Shown: positions 24,471-37,167, counted from the first letter of the stretch. The stretch is 64,000 nt of DNA from Caprimulgus europaeus (GCA_907165065.1 OU015550.1:3622001-3686000), one strand, 5' to 3'. Notes: generated by a model not told the origin, from the letters alone. Translations and numbers: made by a program.

Positions 24471-26732
24471 TGCCCCCTCTCCAAATGTTGTAGTTTCTCT
24501 TCTTTTAATAAACCCTTAGTTTTCTGCAGAATCTTTACCTTTCTTTTCCCTTTGCTAGGAATTCCCTCCAGTCTCTATATTTTTTCACCTTTTCACTTTC
24601 TATTTCTGCTAAGACTGGAGAAACACACAAGGAAAACATCGTTTTTCTCCCAACAAAACCTTCTCCAAGCATTGTTTTGATGCATTTTGACAGATTCAAC
24701 ATTCTTAGCAAAAATATTTAGACTAAAAAGAAGCAGTCACTGAAGTTTTCCCTGGGAGTAAAAAGGGCATTTCCATGAAAAGAACAAGAAAAGTACTTTG
24801 ATGTAAGTTTCTCAGACAATCTGATCCTGCTGAAGACTGAAGGTACAAGCCAAAAGATGAATCCACCACACTGGGCTAAACTCTGTAATAAATGCAGCTT
24901 TAGAAGTAATTTTGCTTCCAAGGTCTTGTGGAAGCCTTGAATTAATAAATTAGGGTGGAAAACTCCTTCCACTGAAAACCCAAAGCTTGGTCCCTTTTTT
25001 TTCTTCATCATCACCACAAGAACATCTTGCAGGCTGGCAAACGCCTCCCCTCATGCCTGGACAGAGCTTGTTTCCAGGTTTTGTGCTTCCTGAACCCCTG
25101 GGCAAGCCAAGGGCTTGAGAGATCCCCTAAGCTAGAAGAGTCCTTGGGAGGGACCCTGACCTCCTCTTGCTGCCAGCTCAGCGATGCAGCATTGGCAGGA
25201 GGGACCGGCAGGTTGTAAATCACTCGGGGAGGCTGCGTTGGCCAAGGTGTGTGCAGGAAAGGGTTAATCCATTCTGCTCCAGGAATAAGAGGCATCCAGT
25301 CTACTGGAGTTCACCAGTCACTGCCTCTTGCTAGTGCTTGTCTTATCTTCCCAGTTCACTATCTGAACTCCCTGGGTGGGGAAATATCCGAGAGCTTTTC
25401 TTAGAGTTGCAAAAAACACAACTAAAGGTCCAGAGGTCAGCGGGTGCTTTTTTAAGACCTCAGGGCTACAAGTCCTGCCCCTCAGTTTCTGGTTTTCCTC
25501 TGAAATTATCATCAGAAAAACCCTCTCCCCAGGTTTTTCCTAACTGGTGAACATCACACCCGTAGTACAAAGCCTTGCCTGGCTGGAAATGGGCACCAGT
25601 GTAATTTAGGGCACATCAGCACATGAAAGTGAACTTGATTGAAGTGAGAGCATCACTTGAAACTGCAATAGCTTTTCTCAATTAACTCTGCATGTTGGAA
25701 AGACCTTGAAACGCATTTTCTGCTGCTATATTAAGGCATTATAAAATCCTTTGTGAACACTATTATTCTGGCTCACTTTAAACCTGATACCCCAGGCTGA
25801 CATTAAGACAAGGGTTGTGCTCATGACTTAGGGAGACATAACTATACAGTTGAGTTGTGATAACACTTAACCCACCGCAGTACAACACCCTGCCAGTGGC
25901 TTTGTACCATTTCTGCAGCTTATTTTTGTTTGGTTTTTTTCAAAGTAAGGGCTGAATCCTCTGAGATTAAAAAAAAAAACCCTCTGCACATCCCCAGGTA
26001 CCACCCTCACAGTGCCAGAAGCTCAGCACCCCACTGTGCACCGTGCAATACGTGTGGATGAGACGGCAGGGCATGGCCATGGGTACCAGAGTGATGTGCT
26101 TGTGCTGATTTCACTGCTGCAGGTCAAAATTAGTGTGACCAAGTGCTCTGGTAAAGCAGGTGTCACTGCTCATGGTAGTTGAAGGCAAAATATTTTTCTG
26201 TCACATTAGTGCTGGGCAGGGTGTGTGCGTGTGGTTAATTAAAGAGGCTCAGCTACAGAGTGGTAATTTGTTAAGCTGCATAACTTAATTGCCTGCAATC
26301 ATCTACCTATTCCCACACTAAACTACTTGTAACATGAAAGAAGGTGTTGAAATTTGTCTGTTAAAATTTACTCCTTTGGCTGCTGAGGTGCAGCCTCTGC
26401 CTGTTGATAAGACCGAGCCGTTCCCCTCACGGTTATCACGCGCAGGCAGCTCGGCACCGCTGCCCTCACCAGCTCTGCTGCTGACAAACAACCAGCACCA
26501 TGAGGAGCTCCAACATTCAAAATTTACCTTGAAACTCAGCCTGGCCTTTCAGCTCAGAGCTGGCCACAAACTGTGGGATACAGGGATCCAGCCCTGGGAG
26601 AGACCTGATGGGCAGCAGTTGGGAGTTGGGGTGCGCCTGGACCTCCCCATGGGCAGAGAGAACTCAAAGGCTGAGCCCTCAAAAATTAAGGAGCCTTTTC
26701 TGCTATTCATCTCACAACCGAGTTTGTTCTTG

Positions 26733-27285
26733 AGGTGAAGAGAGGTTCTCCCCACTTCTACTCAGCCCAGGTGAGGCCCCACCTGGAGTGTTGTGTCCCA
26801 GTACAGGAAGGACATGAAACTCCTGGAGTGTGTCCAGCAAAGGGTGACTTAAAGATGATTAAAGGACTGGAGCATCTTTCATATGAGGAAAGGCTGAGGG
26901 AGCTGGGCCTGTTCAGCCTGGAGAAAAGGCAACTCAGAGGGGATCTGATTAATGTTTATAAATATCTAAAGGGAGAGTGGCCAGAGGACGGGGCCAGACT
27001 CTTCTCATTGGCACCCAACAGTAGGACAAGAGGCAATGGGCATGAACTGCAGTGCAGGAAGTTCCACCTGAACATAAGGAAGAACTTCACTGTGAGGGTG
27101 ATGGAGCACTGGGACAGGCTGCCCAGAGAGGTTGTGGAATCTCCCCCCCTGGAGATATTTAAAAATTGTCTGGACAAAATCCTGGTTCCTGTGCTCCAGG
27201 AATCCCTGCTCGAGCAGGGGCTTGGACTCGATGTGACCTTCAGAGGTCCCTTCCAACCTCACCCATTCTCTGATTCTGTGATTAG
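26733..27285 (+). mobile_element. CR1 LINE, plus-strand copy with ORF2 tail
   Basis: This is the only CR1 copy oriented along the plus strand. It encodes a recognisable but decayed ORF2 C-terminus ([20 protein letters not shown], then RTRGNGHELQ, then FHLNIRKNF, then [18 protein letters not shown]). The CR1 3' UTR follows and ends near CTCTGATTCTGTGATT at 27270-27285. The open frame at 26735-27349 is mostly this remnant and runs through the UTR; it is not a host gene. Confidence 0.9.
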
Positions 27286-30200
27286 CTATAGTCACCCTGT
27301 GCTTGCAGATACAGCACCATCCTCCTGGCAATACTTTCTAACACCCTGAAAACTGTATTTTAATCCTAAAAAAAGCTCTGTTTTAAAATTCCATCTAGTG
27401 GAGAAAGGGTGGAAATTCAAGCTGCAAGGTTCAGCTCACCCAGCAACCCACATCCAAATTTTGAGGGGCTGTGAGCTCTTGTGCTGGCTGGCTCAGGGCC
27501 ACCTCAGCCCACATGGAAAAAAAAAAACCCAAAACAACAAAAACAAACAAGTGACCAGCTGGAAATTCTTATTTTATTTCATATTATCCAGAATTATTAT
27601 TTCAACATGACTGAAAACAAAGATGAGCTTTTATTCATTAGAAATAAAATTAGGGGATTTAAAAAATTATTATTACTTTTCAAATGGAAAAATTAAATGT
27701 TATATTCTGCAATGTCCTGGCTGGCAGGTTTGAGTTCCTCCAAAGACAGTGATTACCATGGATGTTCCTCCTTGGCCACTGCTGTGTCCTTTGCAGCAGC
27801 CTGGTGAGCACCCTCGTGCTCTCGGCAGTGGCAGACAAACCAGGACGACTTTATTGCCGATGTAAATCAGAGAAGCTCCGCTGGCTCCCGAGGAACACTG
27901 CAGATTTATGCCAGGAGCTGACCCACCATCTCTATTTTCAAAACTAGGGCAGATTGAAATATGTTGGTTTTCAATAATATATTCAGGTTAACAGGGCTTT
28001 TATATTTGGGCAATTAATCTTGCATAGGCTGAGAACCTCTTGGGACAACACGCAAAGGTTGCTAAGAAGAGGAAAACAAACAGAGTGAGTTGTGTAACTC
28101 AGTTCTGCTGTGTCTTTTCTTTCATGAAAACACACTGCAGCGATCTGAAACCCAACAGCAATGTTACTTTAATAATCAGAAGGACAAAGCATAGGAATTA
28201 TTTTACAAAGAGGTAGTATTACCTCATCTTGTACTGTGGTAAAATGGTTCAAACCAGAAATACTGAGCCATAAATCTGTGGTAACAGAGGAAAATCAGTA
28301 TTGTGTGAGAGAAAGTCCTTCTGGTTCATGGCAGGATGGTTCTCTCCCCACAACACATGCTCATGAAGAGAAGGGGAGACCTGGGGCCCACACAAACACT
28401 TCTCTCAGTGTGTCTGTCCACGTGCTCCTACTATATTTAAAATCACTCTGGGTGCCAGTACTGACCCCTGGTTGCTGCCACCAAAGACTCTTCCCAAACC
28501 TGATCCTTGTCTTTCTGCGCTCCCTCTCGCTCTCTCTTCCACTCAGCAGCCCCAGTGCCATCTGCCAGCATCTTCAACCCAATCATCACCTAATAATCAC
28601 CTAACAGATGCTGTTCCCAGGTCCAGGCGAGCGAGGTGAACCACAGCTTCTCGTTTAGGAAGCAGACATCTGCCCAGGCAACCGCATCCATCCCGCTGTG
28701 ACCCACTTTGGGTGAATACATTACATATTATCCCATTTTTCCATGTCCCTCCATGTCTTCACTTATCCCTTTCTTTGCTCTTAAGCTCAAGTAAGACCAA
28801 CACATGACTTGTAGCCTTGTCATTCCCTCAGTTATTTCTTTCCTCTTTGCATTTGTTATTCCCCAGTCACGCAGCATCATCCCCAGCTTGACAGATTTAC
28901 CGAGATCCTTATGATTTGACCCTGAGTTTTTAATTCTTCCAGCATATTAAACTCTAAAATAGCCTGGGAATACAACTGCTATGTGCCAAGCAAAGCAGTA
29001 ATCATGATTTTGTGCTCAAGCCCAAGGGAAGGAAATATTACCAACTAAAAACCGTTGAACTCTTTTGCTTCCTGACCAAGTTCAGAATCCATTTGGTGAC
29101 ATCAAGTAGCTGCATCATTGCACCACAGAAGTTTCCAATCCCAAATAGCAACAGACTGGGAAGGATATGCAGGTGGCTCCTGTTTGATTAACGTGTCCCA
29201 CATCTGTTATTCCAAAGCAGCAATTCCACTCCATAAACACCCCACGGAAATAGCAGTGCATTGATTTAGCCTCGCTGAAAATTTGTCTCCTTACACCATT
29301 TTTGGGTTGGGGTTTTTTTTTTCTTTCTTTCTCCTCCCACAAAAAGTAATTTCCTTTTGAGCCCAATAAAATAGAAGATTTCACTGGCTCTATGTTCTAA
29401 CAGTAATAGCACACTGTGGTAGGAACCAGCCATTCTGCCTCTGGCTGTGAAATGCAGGTAATGACCCATAACTGAAGTAAATTAGTGTTTAATTTCCCAT
29501 CCCTTGCAGACAGCTTACTAATAGAAATTGATTTCTAGCTTTTTCTTCTTTTTCATTTAACAGGCTTGTGTAATGTCTTTATTTTAGATTCAAAGTGGTT
29601 TCCAGTGAATTTTAGCCAAAAAAAAGCCTGGTGGCCAGGCAATCATGGAAAGCATCTGGTTAATCAATGTTGTGTTAAATGGGGCACGAGGGAGTGGCCT
29701 GGCAGGGACATCCTCAGACACACAGTGAGCTCCTTCTGTCCTGTGCTACATCCACGGACAGATCCTCATATCCATGTAACACACATAAAAGTCCTGTTGT
29801 TGTGGACCTGGTCCCTAAAATTCTTCTACAGTCACCACGTTTGTTTTGACGTGAAACACTTTAATTTGTATTTTCAGCCCTGGACAGATAAATGGTGCTT
29901 CTCTGTCCCCTGCAGCCACTCTCTGAGCTGCAGGTGAGATGTTTCTCCTGAAACCAAGAGCCTCAGATGTCACATCTCAGTGCTGATGGGACCCAGCAGC
30001 CAGTCCTGCCCTCTGCTCAACCACCACCAAAGCCCCTGGAATTCGTGCTGAACGCGGGCTCTCTAATCTGCTGCAGCCACCGGTGCATGCACACACACCC
30101 TTTTTTCTGCTATTTAGGTAAAACTCAGCCAACAATTTCTTCATGGTATAGCAGCACCAGCATTAGAGACAGAAGCTGGTCTTGGATGTCCAACCTTTTT

Positions 30201-31820
30201 TCATTGCAAGGGAGAGAAAAGCAGTAAGAGACGGTAAGGCTTTATTCAGCTGCTACCCTGTTGAGTTATAACAGCTCTGAGACAAAATCAGGTTTTATAA
30301 GAGTGTTGTGTTATTTTCAACCCTCAGTTCCTTCTGCAGTCTATCAAGTTAGTCTGGCAACTACAAAGGAGTTGAGAGGAGGGAAAAAAAAAAAAAAATC
30401 TACTTTTCCCATTTTACTTTTCTGAAGTGCTGTGGAGGAACCAGAATTTGGTCGTTTTACACTTTAAAAGCAGGACTAACAGCTATAATTTTTCTCAGTG
30501 TTCGGTTGATTTTCTGGTTCCATAGACATTTTAATAGCACTATAAATTGTCTGGTAAATGAATTGTTAGTTAGAGATGGTGTCTGGGGTATTTGTTGCTT
30601 ACTGATGTGTAAATTGGCTTGTAGTGCTGGCGTGGCTTTCGGAAGAGGAATGCTTTTATAGCATGATGATAATAATAATAATTAGCACAGCATATAGCAA
30701 AGTGTTAATTGTGAATTAAAATCCCAAGCAGAGATGCCTGTGCAGATCAGTCTTCTCATGTTCCCTGTGTCTCTGACCAGTGCTCACAGTGCCAGGGACA
30801 ATTCTCTGGGTGAGGGAATTTTTTCTGCCTGTTTTTCTCTTCTTGCATTGCTAAAAATGCAAGAAACCAGCAGCTGAAGCCCCACCTGCCCCGTGCGTTT
30901 GCTCAGGTGCTTCTGCTGACAGCACAAAACTGCTCCTGGCAAATCCTCTGTGTTATTCCTGATGAATACTAATGAGGGTTTAATTCCTTAATGGATCAAA
31001 AGGGCAGGTGAATATAGAGACCAAGGGAAGGAGGATAGAAGACTGGCGGGTTCAGAGTCCTACGGAGAATAATGGCAGGGGAAGATACAGGGCGGAGGAT
31101 GAAACGCCAGATATCATCCTTATCACAGCTCTCTTGTGTAGGAGAATAATGTAATTATTAAAGTAAATGTTCCTTTTATTGCAAGAGGAAGACCATGAGT
31201 GAATTAAGAACCTACTCTTGTGCCTCAGTTTACCTGCTGACAGAGATGAGAATGCACCTCTGCCTGCTGGGGCTGCAGGGAGGATTAAACAAGGTCTTGT
31301 TACAGACCTCATTTAAAATATAAACCCATGCTGAAAAATTAGATGAAGTCAGTATGGATGGGGGGTTTCTGGGCATGATCTGTCTGGGGTTTCATATTCA
31401 GAATAGCTTGCAAAGGTGAGATAACAGCTCTGCTGAGATGTGTAGCCTCTGTGGACGTGCATTAAAGTTTGTGTGCTGACTTGGGCATTTGGAGGAGGAA
31501 TGATAAAAGTAACTGCAGGCTTGTCTTCTGAGAATATAACCATCCTACCTGCCACCCAAACATTGTAAAAAGCCATGAAATAGCCAGGGAAGCCACTTTG
31601 CTGGGTAGATCAAGGGGACAAATATAACCATGACAGAAATAATTACCCCCATTTCAGAGACTGGGAGACAGGCAGAGCAGAGTTGAACACAATATTAAAT
31701 ACTTACCTTCTGCCTTAGAGACTAAATGGAATATGGGCAATTAAAGAAAGAGTTTGAAAGACTAAAGAAGGAAAAAATGTCATTTCAAAATTATAATCAA
31801 TTATTGTTTTTAACTTACAG

Positions 31821-31854
31821 CAGGCCAAGGGCTACTTCAAGCCACTAAGGAAGG
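31821..31854 (+). other. TSPO2: TSPO2 5' UTR portion of the start exon
   Basis: The acceptor-like TTTTTAACTTACAG ends at 31820, and 34 bases of 5' UTR precede ATG 31855. At least one upstream non-coding exon is therefore expected between here and BAK1, but I could not identify it. Confidence 0.5.
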
Positions 31855-32027
31855 ATGTGGGCTTACACTGTTGGTTTTACTGTCCTGCCTCACGTTGGAG
31901 GTTTCCTTGGCTGGCTCATTAATCGAAAAGAAATACCTGTGTGGTATGAGAAGCTGAAAAAACCTTCATGGTGTCCACCTCGCAAAATATTCCCTGTTGC
32001 TTGGACTGTCCTGTACACTGGCATGGG
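31855..32027 (+). CDS. TSPO2: TSPO2 coding exon 1
   Basis: ATG 31855 has A at -3. The donor GTAAGT follows GGCATGG. The exon encodes MWAYTVGFTVLPHVGGFLGW (helix 1), INRKEIPVWYEKLKKPSW and the tryptophan/proline signature. An alternative frame starting in the same place does not continue as TSPO. Confidence 0.93.
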
Positions 32028-34183
32028 GTAAGTTCTGCATAACAACTCCCTCTCACCCTGCTGTTCCTGATACACAGGAGAGCGATAATTTCCAATGATT
32101 TCAGTTGTTTTGGGATCTCTCTTGTGCCTGGATCAGCAGGGCACGTCAGGTACACTCATTCCCTGCAGATGAAGTAGAGCCTGAGCCAAATTCTGGGCTG
32201 ATTCACACTACAGACAATGCTTTTGGTCAGGGACACAACCCACAATCAGATTTGTAAACACATTAAACCCAGGCGCTGCCCTGGGGAAACGTCTGAGCCA
32301 GGGATGGGTTTGGGAGCAGCGAGGAACACGGGTGCCACTGTCCTGCAAACAGGACTTCCCTGCAAATCCCTGCTGCAAAACAACCTTATGTGAGAAGAGT
32401 TTGTCTGTATTAGGGGTTTCTTCACTGCAAAATACTAATGTGTTTCTCTCTTCACAGCTATGCCTCCTACCTGATCTGGAACGACCTGGGTGGCTGCAGC
32501 AGCAAAGCTGCCGTCCCGCTGGGCCTCTACGGGGCTCAACTGGCCTTGAACTGGGCTTGGCCGCCCTTCTTCTTCGGTGCACGTAACCTGAAGATGGTAA
32601 GGTATCTGACCACCCATTTCTTTGCTGGAGGCTTGTTTGCTGGTGTCCCTGCCATGAGTTTTGAGGTTCTTTGGAGGTTTGGGGGTTCTTTGGAGGTTTT
32701 GGGGTTGTTTGGATGTTTTTTTTTAATTAGCATCATGCAATTGTATAGAGAGCTGCAAGAAGAGCTTTAGTTGTTTGGAGGTTTTGGGGTTGTTTAGAGG
32801 TTTTGGGGTTGTTCAGAGGTTTTGGGGTTGTTTGGATGTTTTTTTTTTAATTAGCATCATGCAATTGTATATAGAGCTGCAAGAAGAGCTTTAGTTGTTT
32901 GGAGGTTTTGGGGTTGTTTAGAGGTTTTGGGGTTGTTTGGAGGCTTTTTTTTTTAACTAGCATCATGCAATTGTATGGAGAGCTGCAAGAAGAGCTTTAG
33001 TTGTTTGGAGGTTTTGGGGTTGTTTAGAGGTTTGGGGGTTGTTTGGAGGGGTTTTTTTTTGTAACTAGCATTATGCAATTGTATAGAGAGCTGCAAGAAG
33101 AGCTTTAGTTGTTTGGAGGTTTTGGGGTTGTTTAGAGGTTTGGGGGTTGTTTGGAGGGGTTTTTTTTTGTAACTAGCATTATGCAATTGTATAGAGAGCT
33201 GCAAGAAGAGCTTTTGCTCAGTGATAGTTCACACTGCACCTGGTTCCAGACAATGGTATCAGTCCCTTCCACCCCTCGCCCTGCTCCTGCTGTGCAGATA
33301 GCCAGCCCCACCAGAGCAGGGCGGGAGATCAGGGGGTTGATAACCCAGCTGCTGCATCTCCCAGTTAAGGATTCGGGGTTAGAGATAAACCCTTCTGGGG
33401 GTCACACCCTACACCAGCAAAATTAGCATCCCTGGGGGTTATAAGCACATTAGCTGTGAGTGGCTTATCAGGGAAGGGAGATGCACTGGAGAGTCTGTTA
33501 GAGGGTAGGCACGGAGGCACAGCACAGCAGAACTGGGCTGGTGGTATCACCAAAAAGCACTTACCTGGGGTGCCAAGGCTTGGAGGTGATGGAGATGAAC
33601 AGTGGGACTTACTTTTCCATCTGAATTTTGTCACTCTGTGGATAAAAGCTATATTTAGAAAGTTTGTTAAGGGGTAATAGCCATTGGTACTACACAAGCA
33701 TGTCTCTGGTCTGTCTGCACAGGTATTATCAGCACAAGGGGATACTGATCATTGTAAATAGTGTATTAATCTGTGGATCTTTATAATGAACAAAAAAAAT
33801 TAACATGAGTCTTGGCTCCTGGTGTGATACATTCAGATCTCACTGATGAGAGCTTAGAGCCAAGACCCTGGGCTTTAGGATCACTGTAGGTGACTTTTCA
33901 GTGCTAAATCTCCCCAATTCCCATCCCATCTCACCACCTTTAGTAGGATGGTTTATCACTGTGCAAGGACCAGAGTCATTGTCTTCTCTCTGCTCTCCAG
34001 GCTCTGATTGACATCCTGTGCTTGGACTGCCTGGCAATAGGCACGATCTGCTCCTGGTACCGCATCAACAAGGTCGCCACGCTGCTGATGGTGCCTTACC
34101 TGGGCTGGCTGGCCATGGCCACCTGCCTGACCATCCGCATCTGGAAGGACAACCCTGAGCAAAAAACAGGGAAGAGTGAATAA
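31855..34183 (+). CDS. TSPO2: TSPO2, translocator protein 2 (three coding exons, 164 aa)
   Basis: Joined exons 31855-32027, 32458-32596 and 34001-34183 give 495 nt including the stop, with GT/AG junctions in frame. The product is a five-helix TspO/MBR family membrane protein. Mammalian TSPO2 is erythroid and is linked to cholesterol handling. Family signatures are KPSWCPPRKIFPVAWTVLY (about 36-54), MGYASYLIWNDLGG after it, LNWAWPPFFFGARNLKMAL before the last exon, and VPYLGWLAMATCLTIRIWKD in helix 5. GYASYL-W-DLGG is shared with human TSPO2. Genomic order TSPO2-APOBEC2-OARD1-NFYA matches human and supports TSPO2 rather than TSPO. The tyrosine of the C-terminal CRAC motif is isoleucine here. 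Confidence 0.94.
32458..32596 (+). CDS. TSPO2: TSPO2 coding exon 2
   Basis: The acceptor is TCTCTCTTCACAG and the donor GTAAGG follows AAGATG. It encodes GYASYLIWNDLGG (helix 2 start), PLGLYGAQLALNWAWPPFF (helix 3) and GARNLKM. Confidence 0.94.
32659..33214 (+). repeat. Minisatellite in TSPO2 intron 2, about 108-bp units
   Basis: Five copies of CATCATGCAATTGTAT (or CATTATGCAATTGTAT) start at 32731, 32855, 32961, 33069 and 33177. Spacings are 124, 106, 108 and 108 bases. Each unit has a GAGCTGCAAGAAGAGCTTT block followed by two or three GAGGTTTTGGGGTTGTTT-type subunits and a T run. Because 108 is a multiple of three, the minus strand carries an open frame with a 36-residue repeat; this is an artefact. 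Confidence 0.93.
33215..34000 (+). other. TSPO2: TSPO2 intron 2, non-repeat part
   Basis: This is unique sequence between the minisatellite and the last coding exon, ending in the acceptor TCTGCTCTCCAG. I see no further gene. Confidence 0.7.
34001..34183 (+). CDS. TSPO2: TSPO2 last coding exon
   Basis: It encodes helices 4 and 5: ALIDILCLDCLAIGTICSWY, INKVATLLMVPYLGWLAMA and the tail TCLTIRIWKDNPEQKTGKSE. The TAA stop (34181-34183) lies inside an AATAAA hexamer (34179-34184). Confidence 0.94.
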   Translation, partial: ALIDILCLDCLAIGTICSWYRINKVATLLMVPYLGWLAMATCLTIRIWKDNPEQKTGKSE

Positions 34184-37167
34184 AAAGAGCAGGACAGAAA
34201 TGAAGGCATTTTGTGAAACTAAACTATGCTGATGTGAACCAAGGTCTAATAATTTGGAGGATTGATTTTGGGACAGGCATGAGAACGTTCCTCCTCCTCC
34301 TCCTCCTCCCACCTTCATCCTGGCTGTGTAAAGGAAAGGTTTGCCCCACACACCCATGTGCTCCTTCAAAGTACATCCTTATATACTTACACACATCCTT
34401 AACCTGGGAACTATTTTCTCTGGCACTGTTGAGGTTTGGGGGGCTAGAGCTGTGTGGTGACCTTAATGCTAGCAGGTCAAATTCCAGTCACCAAATCAGG
34501 GTCTCATGATACCAGTGCAATTCAGAATAGCAATCCCTGAGACCTCTACAACTACATTTCCCCCAGAGAGCAGAACTTGTTCACACACATGGTCAATCCC
34601 ATCTCCTCTTCTGGGACCAAACAAAAATGCACTCCACTTGTGCACACCAATTTTTAAGAATTTACTTGATTTTTTTGCTATTTGTGTTCTTGCTTCATTT
34701 TCATCTATCATCATATTTGTGCTTTCTACCATTAACTTTTTAAACAATAATCTGTCTCATTCTGCTAGTGAAAGGAGACTGGGCACTTTGATTTCTATCT
34801 GTGGAGTATCACACTTCTTGAGTTTCATGCTCCAAGATAAAGCCACAATGATGAAAATGCAAATACTTCTCCCGAGAGGAAATTTCTCTCTTCCACCTCT
34901 GTGTGCTATTTCTCATCAGAAAAGAAAAACTAACATCAGTGTCTTTGAAAAAAAGACTTTAAATGTTGTTTTGGGGTTTTTTTTAAGTCAGAAATGATTT
35001 GTAAAATTAAAAAACTTGCTGACACTGCCTTGAAGGTTGCAATGATTGGCAAAATTGTTGTGATTGTGCCAGGTCTGCAGGTGCAGGACAGGTATCTCAC
35101 CCCAGAGTCTTTCCATTCCTGAGTAATATTAATCAGAAAAGGTTAAAATACAAGTAGTTCCAGAGAAATGGGACCAAGCCATGAGAGACTCAGTCACGGA
35201 ATAGCCCTGGTCCATCCTTTATTCTGGCCCTTGCCTTGGATAAACCTGAACCTTAGCTGTTGCTCTGAGAATATTTGCTATTATTTTTTTATTGATAGAA
35301 ACAATGTATGTGAAAGAAAGTGGTCAGTGGATCTTCTTCCTGGCAGCTGAGTCGCAAAGGGTGGGTGTAGGAGCTGGGGGTGTAAAATAAATTGTATTTG
35401 CTTTGAATAAAAAGAAGCCTCTTTTGTTTGGAGAATAAATAAATCCAAGTGATTCTTGTTTTACTGGTTTGGCACTGGGTTTGCAAAAAGTTCAGGGGCT
35501 CTTGTCAGGAGTCCATGGCTCCAAAGGGAAGGGGATCAGCAGCCAGGCTCGTTCCCAGGTGCATTTTAGGAGTAAATGGGCTGTGTGAGTTTGGAGCATA
35601 AAGACCCCAAAGGTTCCTGCAGCCCCTACACAGCAGAGACACACTCAGGAGGGGATGCATCCCTGTGACAGGCTCCTCCACTATATTTCACCCACAGCTT
35701 CATGGTAAGAGAGGTAATTCTTGGGTTTGGGGTCTTTAGCCTGATCTCGAGAGATGCTGAAAGATTTTGGGTCCAAACTCCTGTAAAAGGCAGAGCTGGG
35801 TGCTCAGCAAGCCTGAAAGCTGAGGCCAAGAAAAACAAATAGCAGGAGCTGAGAGCAGTTGAAATGTGTAGTGCCTTTTAAAATCTGCTCATAGATCTCG
35901 TTCTGTCAGTTTGATCCCATCCATTATTTTTTTTCTCCTTCTGGGTACAGGACCCCTTTACACAGGACCACTGCTGCAAGCACAGTGCTGGAATCTCCTG
36001 AGCAAAAGCTGTGCAAGAACAGGCTGCTGAACAGATGTGGCTGTAAGCAGGAGCAGGACTATAAAGCATGAGCACTGCAAGCAGCACTAGAAAGATCATC
36101 AGATACTTAAAAAAAATAATAATAATCCCAACTCCTATATATTTCAGGGCTTTCTATAACTGCGTGTTACCACTGAGCTTATTTACAGTGATGTCTCGTC
36201 TGTGTCTTCCAGAAAGCCACATGCCAAAGGACAGGAAGATATAAATTATTTCTTCTTTAAAAGAAGCTAATATCTAGGCTGGAAATTCAATTCAGTGGCG
36301 TTAAGAATGATTTAGGGTGCTTGAGCATCGTTCTGCCTGTCTTTTCCCAGCTAGCATGGCAAAGGCAGGAGGAATAGTGATGAGCAGAGCCACCTAGTGA
36401 AGCCAGGAGGGATAAAGCCAGTTTTTATAATGGTCTCAGCTTCTGAGAAAGGGAAAAGTTATTCTTTAAATCACATTTAAAGTGGTGATTTTGGATCTGG
36501 TTCAAACCTGAAACGTTTTAATAACATTTTTCAAATATAAATATATGGATATATATTTGATCAGCTTTCATAAATTCACCCTCTTTTCCCTTCTTCCCAT
36601 CTTGTTCTGCAGGTAAAGGAAAATCTGGAATTAAGAGTAATAGACTTTTTTTTATCTTTTCATGTTTGCCCTCTCCATTTTCCCAACTGTCTGACTAGTT
36701 GACTTGTTCTTGTCTTTGTTTCAGTTTCTCTTCCTTCCAGTCCACCTATAAATGAACCTACAGCTTCTCTTTGCCACTTACATTTTCTTGCAGGCAGCAA
36801 AAGTAGCCAATGTTCCTACATGTAATATATGCAAGAGCTTGAAATCAACTGACAAAGTTAAATTCAGCAAAACATCCTCTTGTATTAATATTTAAAGCAC
36901 CATTTAGTATATTTGTTATTTAAACAGATACACTAAAACCCCTTGCATAAAAATAACTGTAATGACATTTCAAAGTCAGTCATCTAGAAAATATCTTGGT
37001 TATACTGGGCAGCACAGACCAAGCTCAGCCTTGTGAATCGTAGGGACCCTGATTTCTCATGAGTGCCACATAACAGGGCTTGTGCTCCTGGTGACAGGAT
37101 GGCTGGCAGAAGGATGTGGCCATGCAGCCCTTGTCTGGATCCATCCCTGTGTGACAAACAGAGCAAA

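Larger units (their letters stand above)
15954..31820. other. 16 kb BAK1 3' flank and intergenic region
   Basis: The BAK1 3' UTR must begin here. No close canonical poly(A) signal follows the stop; AATAAA first appears far downstream (for example 18779 and 19526). Beyond that I see no exon set. Contents are an AT/GT microsatellite (21229-21259), a 23-base A run (about 22029-22051), A-rich stretches (24290-24470), one plus-strand CR1 (26733-27285) and an 18-bp tandem repeat (20182-20217). UNC5CL, the human neighbour of TSPO2, is not recognisable. Confidence 0.6.

Noticed and set aside
26735-27349. 204-residue open frame
   Set aside because: It is the decayed C-terminal part of CR1 ORF2 running through the CR1 3' UTR, not a host gene.
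32953-33204. Minus-strand frame encoding a perfect 36-residue repeat
   Set aside because: It is an artefact of a 108-bp minisatellite whose unit length is a multiple of three.
36534-36562. AT-rich palindromic stretch (AAATATAAATATATGG...)
   Set aside because: Low-complexity AT sequence; symmetry is expected by chance in such DNA.
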